Program-made: the position numbers and the translations under genes | Notes under the pieces: generated by a model | Told to the model about the DNA's origin: nothing | Seen by the model: the letters and a program-made list of their open reading frames with translations, nothing else | Database searches by the model: none | Part shown: positions 1-8,279 of the stretch, piece after piece | Layout of the letters: each line of letters begins with the position of its first letter | Position numbering within the stretch: position 1 is the first letter of the stretch | Assembly (NCBI GenBank): GCA_963805705.1 | Contig: CAWDVH010000005.1 | Location: 1,240,001 to 1,304,000 of the forward strand | Direction of reading: 5' to 3' | Length of the DNA: 64,000 nucleotides | From: CAWDVH01 sp963805705 | GTDB taxonomy: Bacteria; Actinomycetota; Actinomycetes; Streptosporangiales; Streptosporangiaceae

Positions 1-186
1 GTCCTTGCGCTCGTCGCTGACGGGCTGTCCCACCAGGAGGTCGCCGCCCGGCTCGTCATCAGCCCGCTGACCGCGAAGACTCACCTCTCCCGGGCTATGG
101 TCAAGCTGGGCGCGCGCGACCGCGCCCAGCTGGTGGTGATCGCCTACGAGTCGGGCCTGGTGCAGCCCCGGTGGATGAGGGCCTGA
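1..186 (+). CDS. LuxR/NarL-family response regulator, C-terminal fragment
   Basis: This reading frame is open from the first base to a TGA at 184-186 and gives 61 residues; the start lies outside the window. It matches the C-terminal helix-turn-helix of LuxR/NarL regulators: the ADGLSHQEVAARLVISPLTAK stretch is the scaffold and recognition-helix region, followed by THLSRAMVKLGARDRAQLVV, where the conserved V-x-x-L is replaced by M-V-K-L. The protein would bind DNA as the output domain of a two-component response regulator, but the receiver domain is not visible, so a stand-alone LuxR protein remains possible. Confidence 0.8.
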   Translation, partial: VLALVADGLSHQEVAARLVISPLTAKTHLSRAMVKLGARDRAQLVVIAYESGLVQPRWMRA

Positions 187-237
187 ACCGGCTGGCCAGG
201 TTGCCGACGTGCCATCCGGATCACCGAGGATGGGGTC

Positions 238-1380
238 ATGACTGCAGGAAGCGCGATCTGGCGTGATCAGCTCACCGGGGCGGAGCGGGCGGTACTCGGC
301 CGCGGGGCAGGCGACATCGCCGATCCGCGCCCGGACGTCCTGGTCGTCGGCGGCGGGATACTCGGGGTCGCCACCGCGGCGTCGTGTCACGAGGCCGGCC
401 TCGGATCGGTGCTGCTGATCGAGGCCGGGCGGCTGGGCGCCGGCGCCACCGGCGGTGCGACCGGGCTGCTGATCCCCGAGCCCCACCAGTGGAGCGACCC
501 GGAGACCTTCGTCGACCTGGAGCGCGCCAGCCTTGAGCGCTGGCGGTACCTCGAGCAGGTCACGCCCGGCGGCGTCGGGCTGATTGAGCTGGACTGGATC
601 GGGCTGGTGCCCGAGTCCGGGCTCGCGGCCAGCCAGCATCCGAGCGTCGAGTGGCTCACGGCCAATCAGGTAGCGGCGCTCGTTCCCGGCCTGGCCTGGC
701 ACCTGGCCGGCGCCCTGGTCCGCCACCAGGCCAGGGTCAACCCGCTCCGGTCACTGGCCAGGCTGGCCGACGGCCTGCCCGCAGTCTCCACCGGAGTCGC
801 AGCTACGGCGGTCACCGTACGCGGCGATCGGCTGGTCTCTGTCGCCACATCCGCTGGCACCATCGCGCCGGGCGCCGTGGTCTTTGCCACCGGCCTTCCG
901 CCGGTCCTCGACGGCCTTGAGCTGAGCGTGCCCTCAGACCGGGTCAAGGGCCATCTGCTGGTGACCGAGCCCGCCCCGGTACGGCTCCCCTGCACAGTGG
1001 CGCCGGTCGCCACCCCGCTGGAGGACGGCCGGCTGCTCGCCGGGGGGACCTTCGACGTCGGCGACCAGACTCCGGTCGTCCGCGACGATGTGATCGACGA
1101 CATCCTGGCCAGCCTGCATTCCGCCCTGCCGGGGCTGCGCGGCATCGGGGTATCGCATCAGTGGTGCTGCTTCCGCCCGCGGCATCCGGACGGGCGGCCG
1201 GTCATCGACCGGGTTCCCGGCCTGCGCAACGCCTGGCTGACATCCGGCCATTTCCGCACCGGGATCCTCAACGCCCCGGCTACCGGAATGGCGCTGGCCC
1301 GGTGGCTGTCGGCCGACCGGCCGCCGCCCGAGGCAAGCGCCTGGAGCATCTCCCGTTTTGCCGACAAGGTCTATTACTGA
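238..1380 (+). CDS. FAD-dependent oxidoreductase (D-amino-acid/glycine oxidase-like, DAO family)
   Basis: A 380-residue protein with the ADP-binding Rossmann motif V-V-G-G-G-I-L-G at about residues 36-43, followed by the family's E-A-G-R-L-G-x-G-A-T-G-G stretch at 58-72 that binds the FAD ribityl and pyrophosphate. The C-terminal block T-S-G-H-F-R-T-G-I-L-N-A-P near residue 335 is the second FAD-contact region of DAO-type flavoenzymes such as ThiO and sarcosine oxidase. It should oxidise an amine or amino acid with FAD in the cytoplasm, but the substrate cannot be read from the sequence. It is convergent with selB, 26 bases away, so it is probably its own transcription unit. The first 30 residues are an extra N-terminal extension. 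Confidence 0.8.
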   Translation: MTAGSAIWRDQLTGAERAVLGRGAGDIADPRPDVLVVGGGILGVATAASCHEAGLGSVLLIEAGRLGAGATGGATGLLIPEPHQWSDPETFVDLERASLERWRYLEQVTPGGVGLIELDWIGLVPESGLAASQHPSVEWLTANQVAALVPGLAWHLAGALVRHQARVNPLRSLARLADGLPAVSTGVAATAVTVRGDRLVSVATSAGTIAPGAVVFATGLPPVLDGLELSVPSDRVKGHLLVTEPAPVRLPCTVAPVATPLEDGRLLAGGTFDVGDQTPVVRDDVIDDILASLHSALPGLRGIGVSHQWCCFRPRHPDGRPVIDRVPGLRNAWLTSGHFRTGILNAPATGMALARWLSADRPPPEASAWSISRFADKVYY

Positions 1381-1406
1381 CGGCGGCGGACCACGGACGG
1401 CGTCTC

Positions 1407-3506
1407 TTACGGACGGCGTCCTGCTGCTGCTGACGGCGGCGGACCACTGACGCCGTCGGGCGGCTGCTGGGCGCGCACGATACGGCGGTCGTCAGGCAGG
1501 CGCTCGGTGACCCCGGCGCGGTCCAGGTACTCCAGCAGCGGTATCGCGATGCGGCGCGTGGTATCCAGTGCCTGCCTGGCATCGGCAGCAGTGAACGGCT
1601 GCGGCAGCCGGGCCAGGATGCTCGCCGCCTTCACGTCAGCGCCAGGGGCCAGCACTATCTGATCGCTGACCCGCAGGAGCACGCCGAGCCTGGCGGCCGC
1701 GGCGATTCCCCTGACGTCAAGCCCGAGCTTGCGCAGCCGGTCCGCGTCCGGGGCGAGAAAGGGGGCGCGGGCCAGATCAGCCCGCAGGATCCGGACGGCG
1801 GCCTCGATCGCGTCCGGCAGGCCGGTCGCGCTGGCGGTGGCAGCGGATGCCATGACCTGGACCATGCCGTCCCTGACCCGCAGCGGTGGCCGCACGAGCG
1901 CCTCGATGAGGCGGCGGTCAGGCAGTCCGAGGATGGCACGGGCCGCTTCCAGCGGCAGGCCGGGCGCGAGCGGTTCCCGTGCGGCATGCGCCGTTACCAC
2001 CTCGCCGAGGCTGTCCGACAGCTGCCGCCAGTAACCAGGATCCGCGAGCCACTCACCGGTCACCGGCTCGGGATGCTCGCTGATTCCCATCGCGAGCAGC
2101 GCGCTGGCCCGCAGCAGGACGTGCCGGTGCAGCAGATCCCTGGCCGTCGGCTGGTCGGGCCAGGATGCGATGGCCCTGGCCGCGGCCGCGGCCGCGCCGC
2201 GGCGGATCAGCGGCGGGGGCATCACATCAAGGACGACCGCGCCGAGTACGGTCGGCCATGCGGACTGGCCGCAGTGGGCGGGGCCAGGCGGACCGGCGGC
2301 CGGGGCCGGACGCCCGGCGGCGCTAACGCCTGCGGCCTGGCCAGGGCCGGCGCGGGCCGGGGCCAGGGGGATGCCGCGCCGCGGCGCCTTGGCCGCACCG
2401 GGATCGCGCAGCAGGACATGGTCGCCCACGTGCAGCGGGAGCGCCTCGCTGAGCTGCAGGCGGACGTACTGCCCGGCCAGCGGGCGGACCCTGGCGGCGG
2501 TCCGCGCCGAGCCGATGTGCAGCATCACCGTCCGCGGCAGGCGCGGCGCGTCCGGCTGGCCTGGCTCGGAGTGGCCTGGCTCGGAGTGGCCTGGCTCGGA
2601 GTGGCCTGGCTCGGAGTGGGCTGGCTCGGAGTGGGCTGGCCCGGAGTGGCCTGGCCCGGAGTGGGCTGGCTCGGGGTCGGAGCTGCCGCTGGTGATCCGG
2701 ACATCGATCACGTCGGTCATCGTCCAGCGGCCCGCCTGTACGAGCGCCATCCCCCTGGCCAGCCCGTCGCGGCTGATTCCCCGCAGGTTCAGCGCGGTCC
2801 TGGACACGCCGACCGCCATCGGGACGCTCTGCCCCCGAGACTGGATGCCGCGCACCCGGACCGGACGCATCGAGGGCGTCACGACCAGCTCGTCCTCGCG
2901 ATGTACCGTGCCGGCCGGCAACGTCCCCGTCACCACCGTCCCCGAGCCCGTAATGCTGAACGCCCTGTCCACCCACAGCCGCACCGGCGCGCCGGGATCG
3001 GGCACCGGGAGACTGCCCGCGAGCTTGTCCAGCGCCGTGAGCAGATCGGGCAGGCCCTGGCCGGTGACGGCGCTGACGGCCACGGCCGCTACCTCGCCCA
3101 GGCTGGTCGCACGGATGTGCGCGGCGGCCTCGGCCATGGCCGGGCCCGGATCCGCCAGGTCGGCGCGGGTCACCACGAGCAGGCCGCTGCCCATCCCCAG
3201 GGCGTCGAGTACGGCGAGATGCTCGGCCGACTGCGGCATCCAGCCCTCATCCGCCGCCACGACGAAGACCACGGCCGGGACCGGGCCGACGCCGGCCAGC
3301 ATGTTCGGGACGAAGCGCTCGTGGCCAGGGACGTCGACAAACGCCAGCTCCTGCCCCGAAGGCAGCGTCAGCCAGGCGTAGCCCAGGTCGATGGTCAGGC
3401 CCCGGCGGCGCTCTTCCTCCCACCGGTCGGGATCCATTCCGGTCAGCGCCCGCAGCAGCGTCGACTTGCCGTGATCAACATGTCCGGCGGTCGCGATGAC
3501 CTGCAT
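1407..3506 (-). CDS. selB: Selenocysteine-specific translation elongation factor SelB
   Basis: A 699-residue GTPase that delivers Sec-tRNA(Sec) to the ribosome at UGA codons next to a SECIS hairpin. It opens directly with G1 (G-H-V-D-H-G-K-S, residues 8-15), has G3 (D-V-P-G-H, 58-62) and a G4 of T-R-A-D (113-116) where N-K-x-D is usual, which is common in SelB. Domains II-III follow, then C-terminal winged-helix repeats from about residue 430 that bind the SECIS element. An insertion of tandem five-residue units (E-P-G-H-S type) occupies residues 279-317 between the EF-Tu-like domains. The ATG lies 5 bases after the selA stop, so selA-selB is an operon. It is longer than the E. coli protein (about 614 residues), largely because of insertions. 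Confidence 0.96.
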   Translation of the reverse strand: MQVIATAGHVDHGKSTLLRALTGMDPDRWEEERRRGLTIDLGYAWLTLPSGQELAFVDVPGHERFVPNMLAGVGPVPAVVFVVAADEGWMPQSAEHLAVLDALGMGSGLLVVTRADLADPGPAMAEAAAHIRATSLGEVAAVAVSAVTGQGLPDLLTALDKLAGSLPVPDPGAPVRLWVDRAFSITGSGTVVTGTLPAGTVHREDELVVTPSMRPVRVRGIQSRGQSVPMAVGVSRTALNLRGISRDGLARGMALVQAGRWTMTDVIDVRITSGSSDPEPAHSGPGHSGPAHSEPAHSEPGHSEPGHSEPGHSEPGQPDAPRLPRTVMLHIGSARTAARVRPLAGQYVRLQLSEALPLHVGDHVLLRDPGAAKAPRRGIPLAPARAGPGQAAGVSAAGRPAPAAGPPGPAHCGQSAWPTVLGAVVLDVMPPPLIRRGAAAAAARAIASWPDQPTARDLLHRHVLLRASALLAMGISEHPEPVTGEWLADPGYWRQLSDSLGEVVTAHAAREPLAPGLPLEAARAILGLPDRRLIEALVRPPLRVRDGMVQVMASAATASATGLPDAIEAAVRILRADLARAPFLAPDADRLRKLGLDVRGIAAAARLGVLLRVSDQIVLAPGADVKAASILARLPQPFTAADARQALDTTRRIAIPLLEYLDRAGVTERLPDDRRIVRAQQPPDGVSGPPPSAAAGRRP
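2556..2680 (-). repeat. In-frame 15-bp minisatellite inside selB
   Basis: Tandem 15-bp units of the type CTGGCTCGGAGTGGC (plus strand) are repeated about eight times with single-base variants. They encode E-P-G-H-S / G-P-A-H-S pentapeptides in SelB. The unit length is a multiple of three, so copy-number change keeps the reading frame. Confidence 0.9.
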
Positions 3507-3511
3507 GGCAG

Positions 3512-4852
3512 TTACCTCGCCGCCGCGATAACGGCCGCAGTCAGCAGCTCGTCATCGGCCGGGGGGACGGCCCGCAGGTCCAGCAGCAGGCGCCCGTCAT
3601 CGACGCGGCCGACGACCGCCGGCATCTCGCCCGTCCTGACCGCGTCACCGGACCGCAGCGGCGCGGCCATCTCCGCGGGCAGGCTCACCGCCGCGCTGGG
3701 CAGCGCCACTCCGGCCGCCCCGCCGCCGCCGACGGCCGCCTCGCAGGCCACCTGCCGGGCGTCGATCCGTGCGACGGCGAGCTCGCCGGCGAGCCGTTTC
3801 GCGCGATCGGTCAGGGAAGCCTCGTCGGCGGACAGTATCTCGGCGACCGGTGTCGGCGGCCCGGCGATTGTCGCCTCCAGCGCCGCGATGGTGAGCTTGT
3901 CGACCCGCAGCGCCCGCGCCAGGGGGTGCCTGGCCAGCTGCCTGACCAGCGAGCCGCTGCCGAGCAGCAGGCCCGCCTGCGGACCGCCGAGCAGCTTGTC
4001 GCCGCTGGCCGTTACCAGTGCGGCGCCGGCCCGGAGCCAGGACGCAGCGTCGGGCTCGTCCGGCAGCAGCGGATGGGGCGCCAGCAGGCCGGAGCCGATA
4101 TCGCCGACGACCGGAACGCCGAGGCCAGCCAGGTCGGCGATGCTGGCGCTGGCGGTGAAGCCCTCGATCCGGTAGTTGGACGGGTGCACCTTGAGCAGGA
4201 AGCCGGTAGCGGGGCCGATGGCCGCCGCGTAATCCGCCGCGGTGGTGCGGTTGGTGGTGCCGACCTCGCGGATCCGGGCGCCCGTCGACTCCAGCAGGTC
4301 GGGCAGCCGGAATCCGTCGCCGATCTCGATCAGCTCGCCCCGGCTGACCACGATCTCGCGCCCGGCGGCCAGCGCCGTCGCGGCCAGCACCAGCGCGGCG
4401 GCGTTGTTGTTGACCACGTGCACGGCCTCGGCGTCGGGTACTGCCCTGGCCAGCGCGTCGAGCATCCCCGCCCCCCGGCGTCCCCGCGCGCCGGAGGCCA
4501 GGTCGAACTCCAGGTCCGTGCAGCCGGCCGCGGCGCTTACCGCGGCCCGCGCGGCCGCCGACAGCGGGGCCCGGCCCAGATTGGTGTGCAGCAGCACGCC
4601 GGTCGCGTTGATCACCGGGGTCAGCGTCGCCGCCAGGGGCGGCAGGCAGGCCACGGCAGTGTCGGCCACCTCGGCAGCCGGGATGGCCCCGGCCCGCGCC
4701 TGCTCCTGCGCCCGCCGGACTGCGGCCAGCACGATCGGGCGGCCGAGTCGCTGCCGCGCGTCGGCCAGCCGCGGGTCAGCGAGAACGGCGTCAGTTCTCG
4801 GTACGAGCCTACGGACGTCCACGAGCGTGACCATACCTGCCGCGCACGGCAT
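3512..4852 (-). CDS. selA: L-seryl-tRNA(Sec) selenium transferase SelA
   Basis: A 446-residue PLP enzyme that converts Ser-tRNA(Sec) to Sec-tRNA(Sec) using selenophosphate supplied by SelD. The family block H-T-N-L-G-R-A-P-L-S is at 89-98 and the PLP lysine is in T-A-S-G-D-K-L-L-G-G-P-Q-A-G (Lys286). Length is typical for bacterial SelA (about 460). It is the first gene of the selA-selB operon, with only 5 bases before selB. The ATG at 4852 is used, but a second ATG six codons in is also possible. A roughly 120-base gap separates it from a divergently transcribed membrane-protein gene. Confidence 0.96.
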   Translation of the reverse strand: MPCAAGMVTLVDVRRLVPRTDAVLADPRLADARQRLGRPIVLAAVRRAQEQARAGAIPAAEVADTAVACLPPLAATLTPVINATGVLLHTNLGRAPLSAAARAAVSAAAGCTDLEFDLASGARGRRGAGMLDALARAVPDAEAVHVVNNNAAALVLAATALAAGREIVVSRGELIEIGDGFRLPDLLESTGARIREVGTTNRTTAADYAAAIGPATGFLLKVHPSNYRIEGFTASASIADLAGLGVPVVGDIGSGLLAPHPLLPDEPDAASWLRAGAALVTASGDKLLGGPQAGLLLGSGSLVRQLARHPLARALRVDKLTIAALEATIAGPPTPVAEILSADEASLTDRAKRLAGELAVARIDARQVACEAAVGGGGAAGVALPSAAVSLPAEMAAPLRSGDAVRTGEMPAVVGRVDDGRLLLDLRAVPPADDELLTAAVIAAAR

Positions 4853-4972
4853 TTCCGGACCTCATGAACTGGTCTTCTCGGCTGATTTACCAGTACTTTG
4901 CATTAGGACCCGCCCGGCGGCCACCGGGCTTGTGCGAGGCTGAATGATCCGATTACGCAGGGAGTGAGAGAT

Positions 4973-5831
4973 ATGGCTGATGTAGCACGGATTCCGCGAG
5001 GTCGCGGCAGCGTGTGCGGACTGCTCCTGATCTTGCTCGGCGCCTGGGGCGGCCTGGTTCCTTTTGTCGGCCCGTACTTCCATTTCGCCTACACGCCGGA
5101 CAAGGCCTGGGTGTACACCACAGGACGGCTCTACCTGTCGGTAGTGCCGGGCGCCGCTGCGCTGATCGGCGGGCTGTTCGTGCTGATGACGCGCAGCCGC
5201 ACGGTCGGTGTCCTGGGCGGCTTCCTCGGGGCGCTGGGCGGTGCCTGGTTCATCACCGGCTTCGGGGTGGTCACGGTAGTACTGAAGAAGACCACGATTA
5301 CGCCCGGAGTGCCGACCGGGCCCGCGACCGCCGCCCTCGGGCACCTCACGATCCGGCAGTTCGGCGAGGAGCTCGGCTTCTTCACCGGGCTGGGCATGGT
5401 GATTATCTTCGTGGGCGCGATCGCGATCGGCCGGTTCTCGATGATCGCCGCGAAGGACATAAGTGCCGGCGGGGCGGATGACTACGAGCCCTACGAGGGG
5501 CCGGGCCAGGCCCCGGCGCCGCTTCCGGGCGACCAGGACCAGTTCTCGGCCACGACGGGGCCGCTCACGCCGGCTGCAGCCGCAGCCGGCCACGACCGGG
5601 CAGTTCCCGGCCACCCAGGAGCAGTACCCCACCGCGCCGGGCCAGTACCCGACGGCGTCAGGCCAGTACCCGGCGGCGCAGGAGCAGCATCCCGCCACGA
5701 CGGGCCCGTTCCCGAGCGCGACGGGCCGGTTCCCGACGGCGTCAGGCCAGTACCCGCCCGCGGAGGAGCAGCAGTTCCCGCCGCCGTCTGCGCCGCCGCC
5801 GTCGGACCAGTTCCCGACTTCGACGAGTTAA
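4973..5831 (+). pseudogene. Four-TM membrane protein with Gln/Pro/Tyr-repeat tail, interrupted by an apparent frameshift
   Basis: The ATG at 4973 follows a GGGAG ribosome site and is preferred to a GTG nine bases upstream. The first 200 residues hold four hydrophobic segments (about 12-30, 58-76, 82-105 and 130-155), so the protein is membrane-embedded with a C-terminal soluble tail. At about 5570-5595 the coding signal moves to another frame: downstream, codons ending in G/C and repeating Q-Y-P-T-A-x-G / Q-F-P-A units run to a TAA at 5829-5831, while the original frame shows poor codon use. A single-base indel (sequencing error or mutation) explains this. The original frame stays open to about 6553 but has no coding character there. 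Function unknown; it is not a recognised sel gene. Confidence 0.65.
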
Positions 5832-6149
5832 CGTCGGGCCGGGCCTCCTGCTCGCTTCCGGCGGCCGGGAAGCGCCGCGCCGGGCCGGCCACGCCCGTAT
5901 CTGCAGGTCGGCGCCGACGATCCGCCGGGGAACCTCCCGGTAGGCATCCGGCCTCTGCAACGGGCGCACGTGGCCGGCTCGCACTGCCACCACGTGCCGG
6001 AACGGCACCTCGGCCCGGTAGCGGATCCACGTCACCCACGCGTGCCACGAGCCGTCCGGCTCGTGCTGCTCCCAGCACAGCAGGTACGCCACGATCTCGT
6101 CCCCGACCTGCACGATCGGCGGGCAGCGGGGCTCGGGCAGGCTGGGCAT
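5742..6149 (-). CDS. Small conserved hypothetical protein
   Basis: From the ATG at 6149 this frame gives 135 residues. The first roughly 80 have ordinary protein character (V-G-D-E-I-V-A-Y-L-L-C-W-E-Q-H, then W-H-A-W-V-T-W-I-R-Y) and resemble small actinobacterial hypothetical proteins I have seen, but I know no function. The last 40 residues are Arg-rich and overlap, on the opposite strand, the repeat tail of the neighbouring membrane protein. The true protein may therefore end earlier through an undetected indel, near 5870. The two genes converge. Confidence 0.5.
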   Translation of the reverse strand: MPSLPEPRCPPIVQVGDEIVAYLLCWEQHEPDGSWHAWVTWIRYRAEVPFRHVVAVRAGHVRPLQRPDAYREVPRRIVGADLQIRAWPARRGASRPPEASRRPGPTLTRRSRELVRRRRRRRRRELLLLRGRVLA

Positions 6150-6241
6150 CCACTCAGTATGCGAACACGCATTCGAAATGTCGAGGTCAACGCGTGAATT
6201 GCCCCGCCGCCTGCGGGGCCGTCGACGCTGCCGGGCCCGCG

Positions 6242-7800
6242 CTACTCCGCCCGCAGGGAGGCCGATGGCCGCGTCCGCGCGGCGATGGCCGCGGGGACAG
6301 AAGTGAGCAGGTTGCCGGCCGCTGCCAGCACGATCACGCCAGCGATCAGGAGCGGCACCGGGACCTCGGCGACCGGGACCGCGCCGAGGGAGCCGGCGAA
6401 CCAGTGCCACGCCCAGCGGCCGGCCGCGATGCCCAGCGGCAGCCCGACCGCACCGGCGATCAGCAGCGTCAGCGTGGTCTGCCAGGCGATGCGGCTGCCG
6501 ATGACCGCCGTCACCGGCAGCCCGGCCCTGGCGGCCGCCAGGGCGACCGCTGATGCCCGACCGGGGGCAGCCGACCGCCGCGGCCAGGCCGACCGTGCCG
6601 CCAGCATGGCCAGCAGGCTCAGCAGGATGATGGCCAGGCTTGCCGCACCCGCGCCGAGCACCAGCCCATCCGCCCGGATGCCCCGGTCCGGGTCGAAATC
6701 GCGGACCGGCCCGACCGGCGCCAGCGGGGAAAGCGCCACCGCGCCTGCCACGGCGAGGGCAATGCCGCCGACGACGGCCATCAGCCCGGCCAGGCTCGAC
6801 GCCGCGGCGGCCTGGATGCGGGTAGCGCCCAGCGTGCGCAGCATCGCGACGTCCGGCGCGGACCTGCTGATCAGCTGCATGAGGCCCTGCCCGACCAGGA
6901 CCAGCAGGGCCAGTGCAGTGATCCCGCCGAAGACGGTCAGCGCGATCGCCTCCGGCCGGATCGACTGCTGCACCTGATGGCGGGTGACGTCAGGGCGATT
7001 GATGTCGACGGACAGCCGGGATGGCCGCCCGGTGAGGCGCGTTTCGCGCCGCTGCATGCTGCGAGCCAGCCCGGCCAGCTCCTTCTGCAGCGCGGGAATC
7101 CCGGCGGCCCCGTTCGCCAGGCGCACCGCGACCCACGCGAAGCCGTACTCCGGCAGGACCTGGCGGGTAGCGCCAAGGGGAAGGATGCCTTCCTGGTTCA
7201 CGTCTGAGGAGTCGACCAGAACCGGCGGGATCTCCACGATCGCCGCGACCGGGTAGGACCGGTTGAACGGTTTCCCGGTCGGCTGCTGGCTCAGGCTGAG
7301 GGGCTGAACGCGTAGGTCACCTGCCCGCCGACGCCGACGCCGAAGGCACGGGCCACGGCGGGCGTGACCACGATCTGGCCGGTGGACGATAGCCGCGGCA
7401 GCCGCCCGGCCAGCACGGTCATCCGGTCCTGCCGGAAGTACTCGCCGTTCAGGGTGCCGTTGATACCGGGAGCGTTAAAGGACCGGTCGATGCGGCCATG
7501 GATGACGGCCGCAGTGCTCAAGCCGATATAGGTGGCACTGGACACAATGCCGGGCAGCTGCGAGATCAGCCTGATCGGCCGCAGCACTGGCTCGGCCGGC
7601 AGCCTGCCCGGCACGTTGACGAACACATCACTGGCCCTGATCGACGTGAGGTAGCGGCCGTAGGCCGTGGCCGTGCGCCGCGCCCCCGCGACTGCGCCGA
7701 GCGCCACCGAGCCGAGCAGGCCGCCGATCACGGCCAGCAGCAGCGCCTGCCGCCAGGACCGGCGTGCGGCCGCCCGCTACCAGTACAGCGCCCTGCTCAT
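6242..7800 (-). pseudogene. FtsX-family ABC transporter permease, decayed (nonsense plus frameshift)
   Basis: The gene starts at ATG 7800, giving M-S-R-A-L-Y-W and then an in-frame TAG (7777-7779), after which the same frame continues with R-A-A-A-R-R-S-W-R-Q-A-L-L-L-A, a typical FtsX/MacB permease N-terminus. At about 7303-7306 one base is missing in a C-run: the upstream frame ends ...T-Y-A-F-S-P, and shifting by one gives P-L-S-L-S-Q-Q-P-T-G-K-P-F-N-R. The C-terminal half (7237-6242) holds the FtsX domain (A-L-L-V-L-V-G-Q-G-L-M-Q-L, then D-V-A-M-L-R-T-L-G-A-T-R) and further membrane segments. Two independent lesions make an assembly error less likely than real decay. It presumably formed an exporter or lipoprotein-release complex with an ATPase that is not in view. 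Confidence 0.8.
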
Positions 7801-7990
7801 CGCCGTACCGCCAGCCGGACTCTCAGCTCGGCGGAGGCCGTTTCCGCCACCATGCCAGCCATTGTCCGCCCATTGCCGCCAGGAGGCAGGACGGCTCGCA
7901 CTACGGCCGCCGGGTAGGCCAGCACCACCATGGCGTGCCCGGCGCCGGTCCAGGACCGGGCGCCCGACGCCTGATCCGGCGATCGCGCCG
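7797..7990 (-). pseudogene. Truncated C-terminal remnant of an operon partner of the permease
   Basis: The open frame ending at 7797 overlaps the permease ATG in an ATGA arrangement, as translationally coupled genes do. Its last roughly 45 residues (for example G-M-V-A-E-T-A-S-A-E-L-R-V-R-L) look protein-like. I do not recognise the family. Upstream the frame runs straight into the tRNA-like remnant at 7992-8020, and no start or coding signal continues beyond it, so the 5' part of the gene seems to have been replaced at that junction. Confidence 0.35.
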
Positions 7991-7991
7991 C

Positions 7992-8020
7992 TGGCGGAGG
8001 CGGACGGGATCGAACCGCCG
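7992..8020 (-). repeat. Duplicated 3' end of tRNA-Sec (att-like direct repeat, distal copy)
   Basis: Bases 7992-8009 are identical to 10333-10350, the CCA, acceptor and T-stem end of the tRNA-Sec gene. The following 11 bases match 10351-10363 apart from two single-base deletions. Both copies are in the same orientation. The copy still folds as a T-arm (loop TTCGATC), but there is no matching 5' acceptor strand or D-arm beside it, so it is not a tRNA gene. Such 3' tRNA duplications are the normal scar of integrase-mediated insertion, and selC is a classical island site in enterobacteria. Confidence 0.75.
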
Positions 8021-8104
8021 TCACCACGCCTGTGCAACGGCATGTGGGCTCAGCGTTACCTCGCGCCACGTTAGGGTCATTCGCTAGTCGGTCGTGGAGA
8101 CCGC

Positions 8105-8191
8105 TCAGGGTGCCGGGGCCGGCCGGGGCTGGTCGGCACGGGCCTGGTCGGCACGGGGCTGGTCGGCACTGGGACGCTGTTTGCCTTTCAT
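8105..8191 (-). CDS. Possible 28-residue Pro/Ala/Asp/Arg repeat peptide
   Basis: On the minus strand a strong AAAGGAGG ribosome site sits 6 bases before the ATG at 8191. The frame encodes 28 residues beginning M-K-G-K-Q-R-P-S, followed by A-D-Q-P-R / A-D-Q-A-R repeats, and ends at TGA 8105-8107. The repeats come from a 15-bp minisatellite. It is divergent from the 8280 gene, 88 bases apart. No family is recognised. The ribosome site is the main evidence and chance cannot be excluded. Confidence 0.35.
   Translation of the reverse strand: MKGKQRPSADQPRADQARADQPRPAPAP
8128..8172. repeat. 15-bp tandem repeat, three copies
   Basis: Three contiguous copies of SCTGGTCGGCACKGG at 8128-8142, 8143-8157 and 8158-8172 lie between the tRNA-Sec 3' remnant and the gene at 8280. 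The rest of 7801-8279 contains the possible small ORF at 8105-8191, the tRNA remnant and the truncated ORF; I see no other feature. Confidence 0.85.
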
Positions 8192-8279
8192 TGAAGCCTC
8201 CTTTGCGTTTCCTTGGCATTGACCCTCCCCGGTCTTACGCTCAGTTAGGTCTCGATGACCTCGCGGAGGGAGCCTTCTG

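Noticed and set aside
1986..4175. 729-codon open frame antisense to selB and selA
   Set aside because: It lies opposite two clearly recognised genes, and its repeats (W-L-G-V-A) are the minisatellite read on the other strand. High GC commonly leaves long antisense frames open.
4964..6553. Single 529-codon protein through the membrane-protein gene
   Set aside because: Codon use and the repeat pattern move to another frame at about 5580, and the rest crosses an opposing gene.
7777..7779. The TAG in the permease as a recoded codon
   Set aside because: Selenocysteine uses UGA, not UAG, and nothing here suggests UAG recoding. The same gene also has a frameshift.
7992..8075. A complete second tRNA gene
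   Set aside because: The T-arm and acceptor 3' strand are present, but no complementary 5' acceptor strand, D-arm or sound anticodon arm can be built.
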